DNA of 58,681 nucleotides from Candidatus Methanomicula labiotermitis. GTDB lineage: Archaea > Thermoplasmatota > Thermoplasmata > Methanomassiliicoccales > Methanomethylophilaceae. Below are positions 1 to 8,224 of the stretch, in pieces; the stretch's first letter is position 1; the number at the start of each line of letters is the position of its first letter. The stretch lies in assembly GCA_009780575.1 (NCBI GenBank), contig WQZU01000004.1, positions 1-58,681 on the forward strand. The letters run 5' to 3'. The notes beneath the pieces were generated by a model. That model was not told where the DNA came from and searched no databases. It worked only from the letters and a program-made list of their open reading frames with translations. The translations under genes and the position numbers were made by a program.

Positions 1-278
1 AGGTGTAGTTGTTTAGGCATAGACTCGGTATCTCAGAACACTTCTTTCACCTTTGCGTTCCGATTGTCAGCATCCGCACGGCCCAGCATCATGTTTTACA
101 ACACGTCCTGTCAAAGTCAGGTTATAATAACATATCATTCGGATCCGATCGTGAAACAGTTCATTTATGATTATCTCGGGAATCATTTTCATAACGAAAA
201 GAATATACTGGATAGTGAACGGTTACTCCATTATACGGACCTCTGCGATCGTCTTGAAAATCTGAGTCGCCCGTATAT
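1..278. other. Left-edge stretch with no supported gene
   Basis: Short open frames exist here, but none has a recognisable domain, a convincing start signal or an operon context. The stretch follows the 3' end of the MtaA-like gene, which is on the minus strand. I see no tRNA, repeat or promoter that I would defend. Confidence 0.4.
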
Positions 279-1421
279 TTATGCGGTTGTACGGTTTTGT
301 TTTAAATATTTGACTTTTTTGTCAATAAGACGTCCGTTGTACCTGTGAACGGTGTCCGCCATTATCTTTATGTTCTCCAGGGGCGTCGCCCTGTGCAGGG
401 AACATGAGCACATGAAGACGTAGTCCGCATCTTTGCATTTATTGATGTAATCCACCGTCTCATTCTCGATCCTCTCTGCAGGACCGGAGAGAAGTGCGGG
501 GACCACATCGGTGCCTCCCATGACCGAGCATCTGCCGCCTATCATCGATATTATCTTTTCTGGATCGTTCTTTTCAGCGAACTGGAATCCTTCTATGCCC
601 GTCTTTATCGTATCGTCAAATATCTTTTCCGTTTCCGGCGTTGTGAATGAACCGTGCGGATGGAATATCACAGGATAACCGATCCTGTGTATCCTGTCCG
701 ACATCCTTTTCAGATGTTTTACCGTGAAATCACGGTAGACGTCATATCCGAACATGTCCGGGTTATCGGTCGCCGATGCTAAAAAGACACAATCCATTGA
801 TCCGCTCCGGTCGATATGCTCCAGGAAGACGTGTGTATGGTCCGCACATAGTGAAATGATGTCATCCATCAGGTCTTTCTCGGCCTCAAGATACATTATC
901 ATGCTTTCTATTCCGGTTACCGTTCCGGCCTTGGTAAGAGGGCCTTCAACGTTAGCCACGACGGCAACGTCCGGCATACTTTCCCTGACTGCGGAATAAG
1001 AACGCAACACTCCGATCGTCTTTCCTTCGGGTTCCAGAGAAACATCGGGTATGTCGGTAATATTTTCAAACGGGTGTTTGATCACTGAAGGTATCCCGTA
1101 TTCCGGATACTTCACAATGCCGCCGAACGCTTCCGTGTTGAACGTCAATGAATGTATGCACCCCACAACGGCGTCCTGCCCGCAGAATTCCCTGAACTTT
1201 TTCACGGAAGCGGCGGAAAGTTTGTGATCGTATTCCTTCGTGAATACATCGGTCGTTCTCACTCCCGTTATATCCATTCCTATCGTCAGATCACGGAGGA
1301 ACATCGGAATATAATCGTGATCTTCTCTCAGAACGCATGAGAGGAATGTTTCTTTCGGCGTCGCCACGGCGTTCGGAACGGATACCGTTCTAATTAATCT
1401 GTCGGCTTCCTCGTTTTTCAA
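279..1421 (-). CDS. MtaA/UroD-family methylcobamide:CoM methyltransferase-like protein
   Basis: This 380-residue protein has the uroporphyrinogen decarboxylase fold used by MtaA/MtbA/CmuA-type enzymes, which move a methyl group from a corrinoid protein to coenzyme M. The family zinc ligands are normally His-x-Cys plus a later Cys before a TPLEN-like segment. Here the first motif is H254-P-H256-G and the second is C338-S-C340 followed by ATPLEN, so the usual Cys of HxC is a His. The start is a TTG at 1421, because no in-frame ATG occurs before residue 40. An AT-rich TATA-like stretch lies near 1446-1461. No corrinoid protein or substrate-specific methyltransferase gene lies beside it, so the methyl donor is unknown. 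Membership of the family is clear; the exact substrate is not. Confidence 0.8.
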   Translation of the reverse strand: MKNEEADRLIRTVSVPNAVATPKETFLSCVLREDHDYIPMFLRDLTIGMDITGVRTTDVFTKEYDHKLSAASVKKFREFCGQDAVVGCIHSLTFNTEAFGGIVKYPEYGIPSVIKHPFENITDIPDVSLEPEGKTIGVLRSYSAVRESMPDVAVVANVEGPLTKAGTVTGIESMIMYLEAEKDLMDDIISLCADHTHVFLEHIDRSGSMDCVFLASATDNPDMFGYDVYRDFTVKHLKRMSDRIHRIGYPVIFHPHGSFTTPETEKIFDDTIKTGIEGFQFAEKNDPEKIISMIGGRCSVMGGTDVVPALLSGPAERIENETVDYINKCKDADYVFMCSCSLHRATPLENIKIMADTVHRYNGRLIDKKVKYLKQNRTTA

Positions 1422-1520
1422 TGTTATGGGCGGCCTGCTGATGGGAGATCATATTCTCATATCTGAACCTGGCATCTAAGCAGGATAATGGTCCCGATTC
1501 CCGGATTTTACTCGAAATCA

Positions 1521-1787
1521 TCAAAATACTCCGTTCATGAGGGAACTCTGATACAATTCGAGGGTACGCATGGCAGATGTCATATCATCCATGTCGATGC
1601 CGAGATACTTCAGCGAGGTCGTGATGTCATCATGCCCAAGGGTCTTCGCTATCGCCGCTACCGGCACATTCGCACGATATAACATACGTCCAAAGGTAAG
1701 GCGCGGTATGATGCGAGGGAAACTCAAGCGTTTGCGCATTGTGTCAATGATCTTATCCAAACTCCTTCTTTCATCGTAGAAGCCATT
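1521..1787 (-). pseudogene. C-terminal fragment of a tyrosine recombinase (integrase)
   Basis: The reading frame ends like a XerC/D-type integrase: a segment with VPVAAIAKTLGH, then DDITTSLKYLG, giving the conserved LGH and the Tyr region. The preceding catalytic box, normally H-x-L-R-H-T-F, is reduced to PRLTFG, so the catalytic His/Arg pair is lost by a small deletion. The frame closes upstream at about 1789 and the N-terminal two thirds of the protein are absent. This is the decayed end of an integrated element. No matching attachment site could be assigned. Confidence 0.7.
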
Positions 1788-2012
1788 CGGTCATATTTGC
1801 AGTATGTATCTTATCTGGAATCCACGGCCATTCAGATGGTAGAGAAGAAAGATGTTACGCAGGCGGCGAAGGTTGCGTTCTACCGTGAGTACTTGGAGAT
1901 CAGATTATAGTCATTAACCAAACTTTTTGGAATAATGAATTCGTGAAAACGGTGTATTCTATATAAATAAAGTCCAGATTTTTCAGTTGAGTTATTCTGA
2001 ATACTTAGGTAA
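1788..2012. other. AT-rich intergenic stretch bounded by inverted repeats
   Basis: A perfect 9-bp inverted pair, TTATAGTCA at 1905-1913 and TGACTATAA at 2014-2022, encloses about 118 bp. A second pair, TTGAGTTAT at 1987-1995 and ATAACTCAA at 2019-2027, overlaps its right side. The interior carries a TATA-like TATATAAATAAAG near 1958-1970. A 45-codon plus-strand open stretch ending at the TAG at 1908-1910 looks coding-like (YLESTAIQMVEKKDV and onward) but has no start and no known relative. The stretch may be a small mobile-element remnant. Confidence 0.35.
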
Positions 2013-2210
2013 GTGACTATAACTCAAGACAGAAACTTTTACAGTCAGGCGGAAGAGAAGTCCGAAGGAGAAACAGTAGATGTTCTGCTGAGCATACTGC
2101 CGAAACTGATCGCCGAGATCAACGATGCCGTGAACAGGACAAATCTTTCAAGAATTATCAGGAATTCATTAAAATGGCCATATGCAACCTCTACATTTTT
2201 TAGACATTGA
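2013..2210 (+). CDS. Small hypothetical protein, uncertain
   Basis: This is a 65-codon frame starting with GTG. A TATA-like sequence lies about 50 nt upstream and the start sits inside an inverted repeat. The middle is amphipathic (VDVLLSILPKLIAEINDAVN) but the C-terminal end looks random. It lies between a dead integrase and the ferredoxin gene, so it could be a truncated relic. I recognise no family. Confidence 0.25.
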   Translation: MTITQDRNFYSQAEEKSEGETVDVLLSILPKLIAEINDAVNRTNLSRIIRNSLKWPYATSTFFRH

Positions 2211-2374
2211 TTTTTCTTGTCTCTGAGTGGTTATGCTGCCTCAAATAGCCTATGGCGCAATTTAAGATGGTAATCATCATTTCGAAACGTTGCTAAAACG
2301 ATGATTTCCCTCAGCAGAGTGGCCGATGGCAAAGATGTAATAGTCTGACAAGGGCATTACGGCACAGTGAGAAC

Positions 2375-3079
2375 ATGTTGAGACGGATCATAAAAATCGA
2401 TGAAACGAAATGCAGCGGCTGCGGCCTGTGTGTGTCCGCATGTCACGAAGGCGCGCTTGCGATACGGAACGGCAAAGCAAAACTGTTACGTGACGATTAC
2501 TGTGACGGGCTCGGTAATTGTTTACCGGTCTGTCCTACCGGGGCGATCTCATTCGAAGAGCGTGAGGCGGCGGCGTATGATGAAGCGGCGGTCGAAGAAA
2601 GAATGAATCAGCAACCTGAGACATTGGCCTGCGGCTGCCCCGGAACTCATTCAAAAGAGCTGGTACGCCTTGATATCACAGAAACCAGAACGGAACACAC
2701 CGCTCCGAGCCATCTGAGGCAGTGGCCCGTGCAGATCGAACTCGTGCCGCCGAGTGCGCCGTATTTCAAAAACGCAGATCTTCTGGTCGCGGCTGACTGT
2801 TCGGCATACGCCTGCGGTAATTTTCATGCGGAGTTCATGAAGAGCAAAGTTACAATCATCGGCTGCCCGAAGCTCGACAAGGACCGCAGTGAGAAGCTCA
2901 CCGCCATCCTGGAAATGAATGATATTAAAACGATCACGATCACACGGATGGAAGTGCCTTGCTGCGGCGGCATTGAAAAAATGGTAGACACTGCGCTTAT
3001 GAACTGCGGAAAAAGTATTCCGCGGCAGATCGTGACTCTTTCCGTTGACGGCCGCATATTAAGCAGGAAGGGAGCGTGA
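2375..3079 (+). CDS. Two-[4Fe-4S] ferredoxin-like protein with extra Cys motifs
   Basis: The N-terminal 60 residues are a bacterial-type ferredoxin domain with CSGCGLCVSACHEGA and CDGLGNCLPVCPTGA. The first motif is canonical C-x2-C-x2-C-x3-C; the second has an insertion between the first two Cys. The remaining 170 residues carry further conserved Cys in CGCPG, YACGNF, GCPKLD and PCCGG, typical of a widespread anaerobe family of cytosolic 4Fe-4S proteins of unknown partner. It probably carries electrons or senses redox state. A gap of only 28 nt to the downstream zinc-ribbon gene suggests co-transcription. In the 160-bp leader an inverted repeat (AATCATC and GATGATT, about 2273-2304) could form a hairpin. 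The family is secure; the role is unknown. Confidence 0.8.
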   Translation: MLRRIIKIDETKCSGCGLCVSACHEGALAIRNGKAKLLRDDYCDGLGNCLPVCPTGAISFEEREAAAYDEAAVEERMNQQPETLACGCPGTHSKELVRLDITETRTEHTAPSHLRQWPVQIELVPPSAPYFKNADLLVAADCSAYACGNFHAEFMKSKVTIIGCPKLDKDRSEKLTAILEMNDIKTITITRMEVPCCGGIEKMVDTALMNCGKSIPRQIVTLSVDGRILSRKGA

Positions 3080-3107
3080 CATCCTGATCAAAGGGTGTCC
3101 CGGTGCA

Positions 3108-3326
3108 ATGAACATCAGAGGGACGCCCACATTGGATATCAGAACATGTCCGGACTGCGGAAACGAGATCGAACTTTTTTCCGATGATGTCAAAGCGATA
3201 TGCGAAAATTGCGGTTTCATCGTTTACAATGATGTGCAGAGCTGCATCTCATGGTGCCCTCATGCAAAAGAGTGCATCGGCGAAGCCGCATACAAACGTC
3301 TTACCGAACGAAATGATCAGATTTAG
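3108..3326 (+). CDS. Small Cys-rich zinc-ribbon protein
   Basis: This 72-residue protein carries two CxxC pairs forming a ribbon (CPDCGNE and CENCGF) and two more Cys in SWCPHAKEC. The pattern is that of a conserved small archaeal/clostridial protein that often follows 4Fe-4S ferredoxin-like genes, as it does here 28 nt downstream. Zinc or an FeS cluster is the likely ligand. No catalytic motif is visible. The ATG at 3108 is the only sensible start. Confidence 0.7.
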   Translation: MNIRGTPTLDIRTCPDCGNEIELFSDDVKAICENCGFIVYNDVQSCISWCPHAKECIGEAAYKRLTERNDQI

Positions 3327-3333
3327 AGAGAAA

Positions 3334-3422
3334 TGGCGCGGAGAGAGGGATTCGAACCCCCGGGGCGTCACCGCCACCGGTTTTCAAGACCGGCGCCGTG
3401 GTCCAGGCTTAGCTATCTCCGC
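3334..3422 (-). tRNA. tRNA-Ser (anticodon UGA)
   Basis: On the minus strand the acceptor strands GCGGAGA and TCTCCGC pair over 7 bp, followed by discriminator G and an encoded CCA at 3336-3334. The anticodon stem-loop CCGGT-CTTGAAA-ACCGG gives UGA. The T arm has the standard GTTCGAATC loop and there is a long variable arm, as expected for serine. The mature body is 3337-3422. Confidence 0.95.
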
Positions 3423-3557
3423 TTGGGATTCGTGATTCCTCTTTCGATATATAATTCCGACCGTTGAATCATGTTTTTCCGTATCTCTGTAACGACCAGC
3501 AACAGTCGTGTAAGAAGAACCGCTTAGAGGAATGTTCTCTCGCCGAGGAGACATTTT

Positions 3558-3814
3558 TCAAGATTTTTCATATTCGGACAAGATTTTTTCGGATGTTTCT
3601 ATCAGTACCGGGATCTCTTCCGTTATTGTGAGCCATATTGTTCCGAAATCGACCGTGTGATACCTGTGTGCGACTATGTCCCTCATGCCCGCAAGACCTT
3701 TCCAATGTACTTCCGGGTATTTTCTGGTCAGTTCGGATGACAGATCTTTGATCTGCTTTCCGATCTGCAATATATGAAATAAATGGCCTTTATCGATTTG
3801 TTATCATTGCTCAT
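3558..3814 (-). pseudogene. hepT: HepT toxin (DUF86), broken by an internal deletion
   Basis: HepT is the HEPN RNase toxin of the MntA/HepT system. The C-terminal 70 residues are intact and carry the RX4HXY motif (RDIVAHRY) that is both active site and modification target. The true start, ATG at 3814, overlaps the end of mntA by 11 nt, exactly as in the second copy near 14.6 kb, and encodes MSNDNKSIKAIYFI. That frame does not connect to the C-terminal frame. Compared with the second copy, about 35 residues of helices 1-2 are missing at the junction. The result is a frameshift plus deletion, so no full toxin can be made. Confidence 0.75.
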
Positions 3815-4115
3815 ATACGACAATCCCTTCCGTCATTACCGTGTTGAAAAATTCGGAATCCAACGATCTTGCGGTTACAAGATCGATCTCACGTCCTATG
3901 GCTTCACGCAGATCCTGGAAGAATTCCGACAGTACGCTTGCCGTCCTTATTTTTCCGAGTTCTATACAGAAGTCATAATCGCTGTTCTCGGTGTGATCTC
4001 CTCTCGCCGCCGAACCGAACAGATATACCTTCTCGACTCCGTATTTTTCGGCCACGGGTTTCACTATCGTCTTCAATTCCTCTACGGAAGGCCTTCTGCG
4101 GATTTCCGGAGACAT
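3804..4115 (-). CDS. mntA: MntA-type minimal nucleotidyltransferase antitoxin
   Basis: This 103-residue nucleotidyltransferase has the motif GSAARGDHTENSDYDF, the family GSxxRG-x5-SDxD signature with both metal-binding Asp. Family members adenylylate HepT on the Tyr of its RX4HXY motif and so neutralise it. The gene is complete and lies directly upstream of the hepT remnant, overlapping it by 11 nt. A TATA-like GTATATGATTA lies about 35 nt upstream. With its toxin broken, this antitoxin is a solitary survivor. Its paralog is at 14597-14905. Confidence 0.85.
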   Translation of the reverse strand: MSPEIRRRPSVEELKTIVKPVAEKYGVEKVYLFGSAARGDHTENSDYDFCIELGKIRTASVLSEFFQDLREAIGREIDLVTARSLDSEFFNTVMTEGIVVYEQ

Positions 4116-4242
4116 GATTCCTTATTGTTTTTTGTTTATTAATCATATACGTTTCCTCTATTGGCAGGAAAATGCTGTTCGAGTGGCAGGACATCAGCCT
4201 CGTACATCGCAGCTTAAGCTATGATCCCTCATTCTTCTCCCG

Positions 4243-5166
4243 TTATTTTTTTCCACTCATTCTCTCTTCCTGAACCGGTGCGCATCGTTTCGAATAATAC
4301 CACATCATGACCATGAAAAACAGCATTTCGATGGGAAGCGACAGCGCCGCGGGCATAACGGATTCCGTCGTCGGTATCAGGATCATGGTCATCGACATCG
4401 CGAGGGCGCTGTTCTTCCATATCGACATGAGGACCATCGGGATCCTCGAATCCCTTCTCATTCTAACGTATTTCAGAATGAGTTCCATCACCGCGGCGAT
4501 CGCGGCCACCCTTACGAGACAGCCTGCGGCCACCCATAACACCGTTCCGGGTTCGCCGAGAATGAATTCCTTGTTGGCGCCGAATGTTACGAATATCAGT
4601 ATGAAGAACATTATGTTTATCGAGATCGCTTTTGCATCCGCGTTGAGAGCGACATTCCTTAACGGGATTGAAATGAGAAACGGTACGAGTATGAAGAGCG
4701 TCACATACTTCAGCACTTCCAGCGGGCTTACGGCTTCGCCTATGAACACATGGGTTATCAATGGCGTTATTACCAACGCTGCCAGGTAGACCGCGGTTAC
4801 GACGATCATCGCCGATTTTGTATTCCCTTTCAATATCAGTGTGCCTGTGATCACCGATATCGCGCACGGCACCGCAGCCAATATGACCCAGCCCAACCAA
4901 AGTTCATGACTGTAGAACGATCCCACCAGTAGAGTCACGGTGCCCGCGACCCCGTAGCATATGAAAATACCGAGCAGTATTATTTTCTTATTTTCGATTA
5001 TATCGGATCTGTTGAACGTCAGTCCGTGCAATGATACGCACATCAGCACCATCAGTGTTATGACGGCTATGATCGGCGCATTTCCCGTATCGCCGATGAT
5101 AAGACCGAAGACGAGAGCGGAGACTATCCAGATCCTCACGTCTTTGAGCATGTCCGTGATCGGCAT
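4243..5166 (-). CDS. SBF/BASS-type Na+-coupled organic anion transporter
   Basis: This hydrophobic protein of about 307 residues has 8-10 predicted membrane helices arranged like the bile acid:sodium symporter (BASS/SBF) family, for example the stretches WIVSALVFGLIIG and WVILAAVPCAISVITGTLI. The Pro in the AAVPCA helix fits the discontinuous-helix region of that family. I chose the internal ATG at 5166 (MPITDMLKD) because the upstream part of the frame overlaps the XPD gene and is not hydrophobic. The substrate cannot be inferred; family members carry bile acids, pantothenate, pyruvate or sulfonates. It follows the XPD gene on the same strand with a 71-nt gap. Confidence 0.65.
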   Translation of the reverse strand: MPITDMLKDVRIWIVSALVFGLIIGDTGNAPIIAVITLMVLMCVSLHGLTFNRSDIIENKKIILLGIFICYGVAGTVTLLVGSFYSHELWLGWVILAAVPCAISVITGTLILKGNTKSAMIVVTAVYLAALVITPLITHVFIGEAVSPLEVLKYVTLFILVPFLISIPLRNVALNADAKAISINIMFFILIFVTFGANKEFILGEPGTVLWVAAGCLVRVAAIAAVMELILKYVRMRRDSRIPMVLMSIWKNSALAMSMTMILIPTTESVMPAALSLPIEMLFFMVMMWYYSKRCAPVQEERMSGKK

Positions 5167-5237
5167 GTTCTTACATTCATTACCATGTATAAAATCATCC
5201 GTGATGCGTCCGATCCGTCTGCAATGGCCGGCGATGA

Positions 5238-7322
5238 TCACCGTCTGAAGAACTTTATCGCATCGGCGACCGGGTCTTCCGACAGTTTCGCGTCAAGCTG
5301 CTTCGAATATCTCTGCGTCCTCGAATCCAGTATCACTGCCATGCCGCGGTCCGTCTCCGTTCTTATCAGGCGGCCTATGGCCTGCTTCATCTTCCTTATC
5401 GCAGGAACTTCGTTAACATACGTCCAGCCTGTACCGGGACCGTATTTTTTATCGAACAGGTCTGACATGGCCTTCGATTCAAGCGTCGGAGGAGGATAAG
5501 GTATTCCGACTATTATCGCAAATGATAACTCATCACCGGGAAAATCAATGCCTTCCGCGATGGATCCGCCGATGACCGTGAAGAACACACCGTCGCGTCC
5601 TTTTCTGAATTTATCCAGTGAGGACATCGTCCTTTTCTGATATCCCGATTCCTCCCAGTACATTTTTTTATCGATCCTCTGTTCCACCAGAGGCCTCAGT
5701 CTGCTCATAAGAACGTATGACGGGAAGAACACGAGTGTGTTCTTCTCCACGGCGCCGCATAATGATATTATGTGTTCCGCTATTTTTTCTATCGTTCCAT
5801 CACGTTTAAGGTCCTCGTATTTTGTTGTTACATTGTTCAGATAGATCACTGACCTGTTCTCCGGAGGGAACGGCGTCGGGTAAATCTTCGTGACCGTTGA
5901 AGCGGGCAGTCCCATCGTTCTCGCATACTGTTCCAGCGGCTGAAGGGTACCGGACATGTGTATTGCGCCCTTCATCGAATTTATGAACATCGTGATATCT
6001 GACGGATCGATACATGACGCGCAGAGCATCTCGCCGTCGCTGTCCGCCTTTATCGTCTTTATGAATTGGCCTTCGTCCGATGATATCCATGCTCTCAGTG
6101 AGATACCGAGTGTGAATAACTCGGAAAGCTTATGTTCTCCGCGATCGAGAAGATATTCCGTTCTGATCTCGCCGATCTCTATCATTCTGTTCACCGCATT
6201 CAGCAGATCGGCGGAATTCATCGAGTATTTTTCTTTAAGCCGTGATTCTATGCGGTCGTATTCCATCAGGGATTCACGCATCCCCAGCTGTAACTTTTCA
6301 TTTGCAGCGCCTTTGATCACCGCTTTCAGGAAACCGGTGAATTCTCCCGCTTTTATATCACGAAACAGCGTCGGATCCTTAAGCGCCGTGATCTCGTCAA
6401 CGGCCGCGTCGATCACTTTCATCCTGATGGAAAAATTACCCTGTTCTCTTGCCGCGGATATGAGATTGTGCGCTTCATCAACGATAAGGAGGATATTATC
6501 GTCATCGCATCTCATGTGATTGAGTAAATTGGATCTTATGTCTTCCGATAATATGTGGATATACGGCGCAACGATCACATCCATTCCTTGGATCAGTACC
6601 TTTCTCGCTTCGTACGGACACACGTCGTGCGATTCGCAGAATGCGTCCAGTTCATCCGACGTCGGGAGCGTTTCTCTGCAGTATGCCTCTATCTTCGGTG
6701 CGAATCTTTTCACGCGGTCATAATATTTGCATCCGTCTCCGCCTCCGGCGCTTTTTGCCTTCTTCTCTTCGCAAAGGCTTGACAGGACGCTGGGCGGTAT
6801 ATCCTCATAACCGGATATCGTTCTCAGCAGAGGGCATGATCTTTTCCTTCCCGCAAGGGTCATACCCGATACATCCTTGATCTCGGATATGGCTCTCAGT
6901 TCATGCATCACCTGATTGCTCTGCGATATCGTCCTTGTCAGATAGATTATCTTCTTGCCTTTCATCTTGGCGTGGTGCAGCGCACCCGCCAGTGCGCATA
7001 TCGTCTTTCCCGTTCCGGTGCCGGATTCCATAACTATGTGATCCGATCCCGCCAGCGTTACTGTTATATCCTTAACGATGTCCATCTGTGATTCTCTCGG
7101 TTCATAAGGGAAATAAGGGGCCGCCAGTTTGTCTTTGGACACGATCGTCTTCTTTTCTTCGTTCCTTTCATTATTCTTTCCGTCAAAAGCGAAGTCGGAG
7201 AAACAATGTTGTTTCCCTTCCACCTCGCCTACCGATGCTCCGCACACTCTGCACCTGTCCGATCCGGGCGGTGTGAGGCTCTTGCAGCGCATACAGAACA
7301 GCGATGGCATGAGTCCGTCCAA
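5238..7322 (-). CDS. XPD/Rad3-family 5'-3' DNA helicase with N-terminal zinc ribbon
   Basis: This 694-residue superfamily 2 helicase has Walker A ESGTGTGKT near 99-107, the DEAH box VDEAHN, and a late motif with Q-x2-GR-x2-R (QAIGRLIR). Cys 163, 198 and the C229/C235 pair sit where the XPD [4Fe-4S] domain is held, which is required for unwinding. Unlike the compact archaeal XPD, it begins with a zinc ribbon, C10-x2-C13 and C24-x2-C27. The likely role is DNA repair or replication-linked unwinding. It is transcribed divergently from the PH-domain gene. Confidence 0.9.
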   Translation of the reverse strand: MDGLMPSLFCMRCKSLTPPGSDRCRVCGASVGEVEGKQHCFSDFAFDGKNNERNEEKKTIVSKDKLAAPYFPYEPRESQMDIVKDITVTLAGSDHIVMESGTGTGKTICALAGALHHAKMKGKKIIYLTRTISQSNQVMHELRAISEIKDVSGMTLAGRKRSCPLLRTISGYEDIPPSVLSSLCEEKKAKSAGGGDGCKYYDRVKRFAPKIEAYCRETLPTSDELDAFCESHDVCPYEARKVLIQGMDVIVAPYIHILSEDIRSNLLNHMRCDDDNILLIVDEAHNLISAAREQGNFSIRMKVIDAAVDEITALKDPTLFRDIKAGEFTGFLKAVIKGAANEKLQLGMRESLMEYDRIESRLKEKYSMNSADLLNAVNRMIEIGEIRTEYLLDRGEHKLSELFTLGISLRAWISSDEGQFIKTIKADSDGEMLCASCIDPSDITMFINSMKGAIHMSGTLQPLEQYARTMGLPASTVTKIYPTPFPPENRSVIYLNNVTTKYEDLKRDGTIEKIAEHIISLCGAVEKNTLVFFPSYVLMSRLRPLVEQRIDKKMYWEESGYQKRTMSSLDKFRKGRDGVFFTVIGGSIAEGIDFPGDELSFAIIVGIPYPPPTLESKAMSDLFDKKYGPGTGWTYVNEVPAIRKMKQAIGRLIRTETDRGMAVILDSRTQRYSKQLDAKLSEDPVADAIKFFRR

Positions 7323-7421
7323 TGTTCGAAAGAATATAACGATTCCTGAACGAAGATCGTATCTACATGGAACTCACGCCGTCCGACAAGAATAAAAAGG
7401 CTCCGTAGTATATGTTTTAAC

Positions 7422-7841
7422 ATGTATAACAAACGGTGGATCGCCGTAGCGTCATTAATGGTAGGAATCCCGGTCCTGATAGTACTGGTGACAGTGTTCT
7501 TCGTTGCCGGAATGGGGAGCGTTACGGTAACTATGGATGATGACCGCCTGCGTGTTGACGCGCCGATGGTTGATCGAACTATCAGTTATGATGACATCAT
7601 CTCGGCGGAACTGCGCTATGATCTCGACCCCGGGACGCGGACCGGAGGGTTCGGAGGCACTTACATAAGCAGCGGCAACTTCAGGAACGGTGAGTTCGGA
7701 ACGTATACGTTAGCGATATACAAGAATGTTCAAGCATATATTGTGATCAATGACGGACACAGGATCATGGCGTTCAATCAGAATAGTGTTGAAAGAACGG
7801 TCGAGATATTCAACGAACTCAAACTCAGAATAGGTCAATGA
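7422..7841 (+). CDS. Membrane-anchored bacterial-PH-domain protein
   Basis: This 139-residue protein has one N-terminal membrane helix (about residues 6-30, IAVASLMVGIPVLIVLVTVF) followed by a beta-rich domain of the bacterial Pleckstrin-homology type, with VTMDDDRLRVDAP, a Gly-rich turn (GGFGGTYISSGNF) and a C-terminal helix (SVERTVEIFNELK). It is likely membrane-tethered with the PH fold outside or at the membrane face. Its function is unknown. It overlaps the next gene by 4 nt, so the two are co-translated. Confidence 0.6.
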   Translation: MYNKRWIAVASLMVGIPVLIVLVTVFFVAGMGSVTVTMDDDRLRVDAPMVDRTISYDDIISAELRYDLDPGTRTGGFGGTYISSGNFRNGEFGTYTLAIYKNVQAYIVINDGHRIMAFNQNSVERTVEIFNELKLRIGQ

Positions 7842-8218
7842 CGCATACGCAAAGAATGCTATTCAGAGTTGACGGTAAATATGAACACGATACAAATGTT
7901 CATCTAGTCATGATGCATCGCACCGCCATGGAGAACAAATGCAGAAGCGACGATCTCATGGAGTTTCTCGATCCGCAGACAATAATCCCTGATATGCCCG
8001 CGGAAAAGGTAAAAATGCTTCTCATTGAACTGGACATGATCATGGAAGATTACAAAAGGGATCTGGCGATCGTGTATCTGAGTTCCAATTATTCGTCGCA
8101 TAAACATCTCTGCTCGATCATTCTCAAAGGGAAGCATGATGACGACGTCAAAGAAGCTGCAAACGATGTGAAGAAAATACTCGTCGATGAACTGGACCGC
8201 CGCAGGGCGGTCCGGTGA
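7838..8218 (+). CDS. Hypothetical helical protein co-translated with the PH-domain gene
   Basis: This 126-residue, charged, mostly helical protein (MEDYKRDLAIVYLSSNY, DVKEAANDVKKILVDELDRRR) has no Cys motif, membrane helix or known catalytic signature. It begins within the stop of the PH-domain gene (ATGA overlap at 7838), which argues it is a real gene with a linked role. It converges on the pyridoxal kinase gene with 6 nt between stop codons. Confidence 0.6.
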   Translation: MTHTQRMLFRVDGKYEHDTNVHLVMMHRTAMENKCRSDDLMEFLDPQTIIPDMPAEKVKMLLIELDMIMEDYKRDLAIVYLSSNYSSHKHLCSIILKGKHDDDVKEAANDVKKILVDELDRRRAVR

Positions 8219-8224
8219 CAATAT

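Noticed and set aside
64-348. A 94-codon plus-strand frame at the left edge
   Set aside because: It has no recognisable domain, overlaps the MtaA-like gene's end and lacks a start signal.
1743-1910. Plus-strand coding-like stretch (YLESTAIQMVEKKDV, ending ...YLEIRL and TAG)
   Set aside because: It has no start codon, partly overlaps the integrase remnant on the other strand and has no family; kept only as a note in the intergenic entry.
2280-2350. Possible C/D-box guide RNA in the leader before the ferredoxin gene (GATGAT and CTGA words)
   Set aside because: The C box does not match RUGAUGA exactly, inner boxes are missing, and no target match could be tested.
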